Below the pieces are notes generated by a model. It was not told where the DNA came from. It saw nothing but the letters and a program-made list of their open reading frames with translations, and searched no databases. The translations under genes were made by a program, and so were the position numbers. Below are positions 60,914 to 64,000 of a stretch of 64,000 bases of DNA, piece by piece (the first letter of the stretch is position 1; the number at the start of each line of letters is the position of its first letter). The DNA lies in the NCBI GenBank assembly GCA_029339195.1, contig JAPTJF010000005.1:1-64000 (forward strand), read 5' to 3'. This stretch comes from Micractinium sp. NFX-FRZ (lineage: Eukaryota > Chlorophyta > Trebouxiophyceae > Chlorellales > Chlorellaceae).

Positions 60914-63900
60914 ATGCCGGCTGCCGCTCTGCTCCTCCTGGCAATGAGCGGCCTCGCCCATGCCGCCGACAAAGACTACGGTGCGTGGTGTGTTGTGGGC
61001 ATCCAGGGCAGGGTGTTTCTCTCCCCAGCTGTGGGTGCCATAGCTGCTTATCAACGCCACCACGCTTGCAGCTGCCTGTGCAGCAGGACATGCGCCACGC
61101 ACGCACCGCCCAACCCCTGTCGTCCTGCAAGCCCTCTGCCCGGGCGTCCCGCTCAAATGCCTGCCTGCCCATCCGCCTCCACCCCGCCTCCCTCTTGTGC
61201 GTGCTGCAGAGAAGGACTTCCGCTGGGAGGTGTGGTACGACCAGCTCAAGCCGTACACCGCCCACAAGTACAAACACGACTACTACTTCCAGGTGGGCAT
61301 GGGGGCCGGGGCCAGCGGGCACGGTGGCTGGGTGCAGGCAGCGGTGGGCAGGGTTTCGGGGTGGAGGAGGCCAGTGGGCTGGTTGGCTGGGCACAGAGGA
61401 GGGACCAGGGGGCTGGAGAAGAGGGGCACTGCTGCGCGCGCAGCCGCACAATCCAACATGCACGGTGCTTGCACTGCTGCCATGTGGGGACACTCCCAGC
61501 ACAGCGCCCTGCTCTTCCAAGTGGCATCACACAGGCTGCGGCTGTGTGGGGACACCCCCAGCCGAATGCCCTGTCAGGCCTTGGCTGCCGCAGCCACCTT
61601 CCCACCACGTCCCACCCGCCCCATGCCCCCACCCTTCCCCCCCACTGCACAGGTGCCCGACAACCCGCGCGGCGCGGTGCTCTTTGCGCACGGCTGCGTG
61701 CACAGCGGCTACAACTTCTGGCCCGAGAGCGAGGCATGCCCCGAGTGCCGGGGCCTGCCCGAGGAGATGAGCCACACGTTGCAGGCGCTGCGCCGCGGCT
61801 ATGCAGGTAGGCAGGGGTGCAATGGGGGCTCTTGCTGGACTGTTTCTTTGTGGCATTGCCCAATCCAGGGCGCTGCGCCTTGTTGGGAAGTAGGCCTGCT
61901 AGAGTAGATGAGCAGCACGCTGCGTGCGCTGCGCCGTGGCTGAGCAGGCCGACAGGGGCAGGGAAGTGGTGATTCCGAGCCAGGGGCGGGCTGGGCCGCA
62001 CTCTCTGCTCCGAAATGCATGCCTGCAGCACCCAAGCCATGTGCTGCGCAGCCTGACTCCACGTCACCCTTTGGCTCCAATGCCCGGTCGTTTCCCCAAT
62101 CTTCCCCCCGGTGCCTCCCGCTCCCCTTCTTGCACCTGCACCCCCCACCCCATCTCACACCCGCTCCCTCTGCCTCTGCTGCTCCTATGCCATTACTCCG
62201 CCCTGCAGTCATTGCCAACTCCTTGCTGGAGGGCAACACCGGCTGCTCTCTCTGCGCCGCTGCCCACCCTCTGTCACATAAATCAGCATGCTGTGACGGA
62301 AAACAAATACGTGTGTCTGATTTGCAGTCATTGCCATCTCCTCGCTGGACCGCAAGACGGGCTGCTTCTCCTTCTGGGACGACTGCTTTGACGTGGCCGA
62401 CATTGTGACAGAGTGGAGGGAGGAGTGGGGGTGAGTGGCCACGTGGCAAAGGGAACGGCTCACGGCTTGCGGGGAAACACGGGAGGGCAGCTGCATGGAT
62501 GAGTCTGAGATGGTGGCGCAAGTCGTGGGGGCCTAAACAACCGAGACAAACCGAGCATCCTGCCGGCAGGCTGCTGCTGCGTGCGACATGGATGTTCAAG
62601 TAGGGAGGGGTTGGGGATTGCCGTCGAGCTGTGTTACACCAATGTGTTGCTTGTAACCCCTCCCTGGTTTGCCTGCCCCCCCATGCTGCATTCCTCCAGG
62701 CTGGACAAGCTGCCTCTTTATGGCATGGGGGTCTCCGCTGGGGGCGCCTTCCTGCTCAAGCTTCCACGCTACCTGAAGGTGTGTGGCTGCCCCAGAGGCT
62801 GCAGGCCAGCCTGTGTTGCTACCAGAGTTACTCTTTGCTTCGGTGTGCACGGTCGTCAAATGTCCGCACATGGAGACGCACGATGCATCCCACTCATCTC
62901 CACCCGGTGCATGCTGCCGACATGTTCACACCTGTTGTGCTGTTTTTGGCCTGGCAGCTAGGCGGTGTTGTGCGCACTGACCCCAGGAGCCATGCCTGCC
63001 TGTACCTTTCCAATGTGACGACCAGGCGTGCCTGCTCGTCTCCCTCCCTTCCTTGTGCAGCTGGATGGCGTGGTGTCAGAGGCGCTGGGCATCGACCCCA
63101 ACTCGGGCGGCTTCCGCGACATCCCGGGACGTGAGAGGGGGGAAGTGCAGCTGTGAGGGAGGCGGGACACACCCGCTCTTTTTAGAGTTTGAGGGGCCTA
63201 GATACAAAGTGCCCGCCGGTGGGTTGGCATGTCTGACTTGACTGCTGCCCACGCCTGCCTCACGCACCCACCTGCAGAGTGCGCCCGCCTGCATGTGTCC
63301 ATGAGCCCGGCACCACTCCTTTCAATGCAACATGACACTCGCACCGCCCGTGGCTGCTATCTGATTAGGTATCTCTGCCTTGCGTGGCCCCCATGCACCC
63401 TCTGCAGAGTACCCGCCCGCCATGTTCTTCAGCATGCAGCGCGACGACAAGCAGAAGGAGCTGATCAAGTGGAACCAGGAGATCCTGCGGGACCGCAACA
63501 CGCCCGCCGAAGTCATCGACGTGAGCCCTCCTCCCAGGCTGCTTTTTGGTTCAGCAGTAGCTTGTTGCAGCCTAACTGGGCGTGCTGGTCCCTTGCGTGT
63601 TGGATGCTGGGGGGCTGCACTGGCAGGCTGTGAGCAGGGCTGGCTGGCCGGCTCACCCTGCCCCTCATAAATTCTCCATCCCCGTCCTCGTGCCACCCCG
63701 CGCTTCCCCATCCCCTCCCTTGCACCCCGCACCCCGCTCCCATGTCGTGTGCCCATTCGACCCTCTTCACCCCATCCCTTGTGCCCCTCTGCCCTTCCCC
63801 ACCACCCCTCCCTTGCGCCCCGCCGCCCCGCAGGTCTACCCCCGCCAGGTCTACCCCACATACTTCTCCGACCGCAGCCCGTACTACATCGATGAGAGTG

Positions 63901-64000
63901 AGTGTGGTTTGTCATGACGAGATGATGCAAAACTGTGGCACGTGGTGTCTGCCCATGGCCCCTCCCTCCTGCCCCGCCCCATCCCTCCCACCTGGTTCAA
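60914..64000 (+). CDS. Secretory alpha/beta-hydrolase-like protein (paralog 2), 3' truncated by window
   Basis: Exons found: 60914-60980, 61210-61292, 61653-61806, 62328-62430, 62700-62778, 63061-63130, 63408-63520, 63834-63897, then past the edge; 244 residues so far. The ATG at 60914 is chosen because the ATG at 60881 soon meets a stop. Residues 1-17 are a signal peptide (AAALLLLAMSGLAHA). Shared with the upstream paralog: the GAVLFAHGCVHSGYNFWP loop, EACPECRGLPEE, an alternating strand-helix core, and the nucleophile elbow G-V-S-A-G (Ser148). Then come LKLDGVVSEALG and a YPTYFSDR segment. The last acceptor region has two in-frame candidates 15 nt apart. Introns 3, 5 and 6 carry exon-edge echoes; intron 3 has one at each end. 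Confidence 0.85.
61906..61950 (+). repeat. Donor-side exon echo, hydrolase paralog 2 exon 3
   Basis: GATGAGC..CACG.TGC..GCGCTGCGCCG.GGCT repeats the end of exon 61653-61806, 141 bp downstream of the real donor, at about 83% identity over 53 bp. An in-frame TGA near the end shows it is not coding. Confidence 0.9.
62200..62270 (+). repeat. Acceptor-side exon echo, hydrolase paralog 2 exon 4
   Basis: CTGCAGTCATTGCCA.CTCCT and the following ~40 nt copy the start of exon 62328-62430 with its acceptor, 111 bp upstream. The peptide would be VIANSLLEGNTGC, against VIAISSLDRKTGC in the real exon. Confidence 0.92.
62953..62990 (+). repeat. Weak acceptor echo, hydrolase paralog 2 exon 6
   Basis: GGCAGCT.GG.GGTGTTGTG resembles the acceptor and start of exon 63061-63130 (GTGCAGCTGGATGGCGTGGTG), 104 bp upstream. 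Short, therefore tentative. Confidence 0.45.
63272..63345 (+). repeat. Acceptor-side exon echo, hydrolase paralog 2 exon 7
   Basis: CTGCAGAGT.C.CCCGCC then ATG..TTCA.TGCA copy the start of exon 63408-63520 (real YPPAMFFSMQRD), 130 bp upstream, with small insertions. Confidence 0.75.

Noticed and set aside
63834..63857. Tandem acceptor duplication (VYP repeated) in hydrolase paralog 2 counted as an echo
   Set aside because: The paralogous gene has the matching VPPRPVHP, so the repeat is ancestral coding sequence rather than a recent junction duplication.

Overview
This is nuclear DNA of a GC-rich green alga, most likely a chlorophyte of the Chlorella/Micractinium type (Trebouxiophyceae). The evidence is dense genes broken by many short GT-AG introns, Ala/Gln/Pro-rich coding sequence with CAG runs, TGTAA poly(A) signals after several stop codons, and plant-type genes (a plastid ABC1 kinase, a 12-oxophytodienoate reductase-like enzyme, an SOS1-type Na+/H+ antiporter). 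Exon models were built by hand from reading frame, splice signals, intron phase and family conservation; every model closes in frame. No RNA evidence was available.

Layout, left to right: a 1158-residue coiled-coil protein (760-5771, minus); a membrane-anchored glycerophosphodiester phosphodiesterase (6533-8732, plus); a mitochondrial pyruvate carrier subunit of MPC2 type (9389-10773, plus); an OPR/old-yellow-enzyme reductase (11632-16452, minus); a secreted Cys-rich protein with ephrin-receptor-like GCC2/GCC3 modules (17755-23467, minus); a plastid ABC1 (UbiB/ADCK) kinase (24361-31817, plus); a very large SOS1-like antiporter of about 2182 residues (32674-47169, plus); a small degenerate GATA-type zinc finger protein (48056-49160, minus); a gamma-glutamyl hydrolase (50961-54947, plus); and two tandem paralogous secretory alpha/beta-hydrolase-like genes (56053-59754 and 60914 to beyond the right edge, plus). 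The genes look like ordinary independent nuclear genes, not an operon or island. No CRISPR array, confident tRNA or rRNA, or autonomous transposon was seen.

The most unusual signal lies in the introns. Many carry diverged copies ('echoes') of the neighbouring exon edge with its splice-site context. A copy of an exon end lies about 25-230 bp downstream of the real donor, or a copy of an exon start lies about 80-130 bp upstream of the real acceptor. I found this in at least eight of the eleven genes, and three introns have it on both sides. One echo, in the OPR gene, stays in frame through to the real acceptor and would add 28 residues. This looks like intron growth by tandem duplications that span splice junctions, possibly with a role in alternative splicing.

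Second, nine of about 123 modelled introns need a GC donor, seven of them in the antiporter gene. Other oddities are a GATA finger with Asp in place of the fourth Cys, a 16-nt microexon, triplicated 129+51-nt symmetric exon pairs, a roughly 985-residue low-complexity insert in the antiporter, and long A-runs inside introns.
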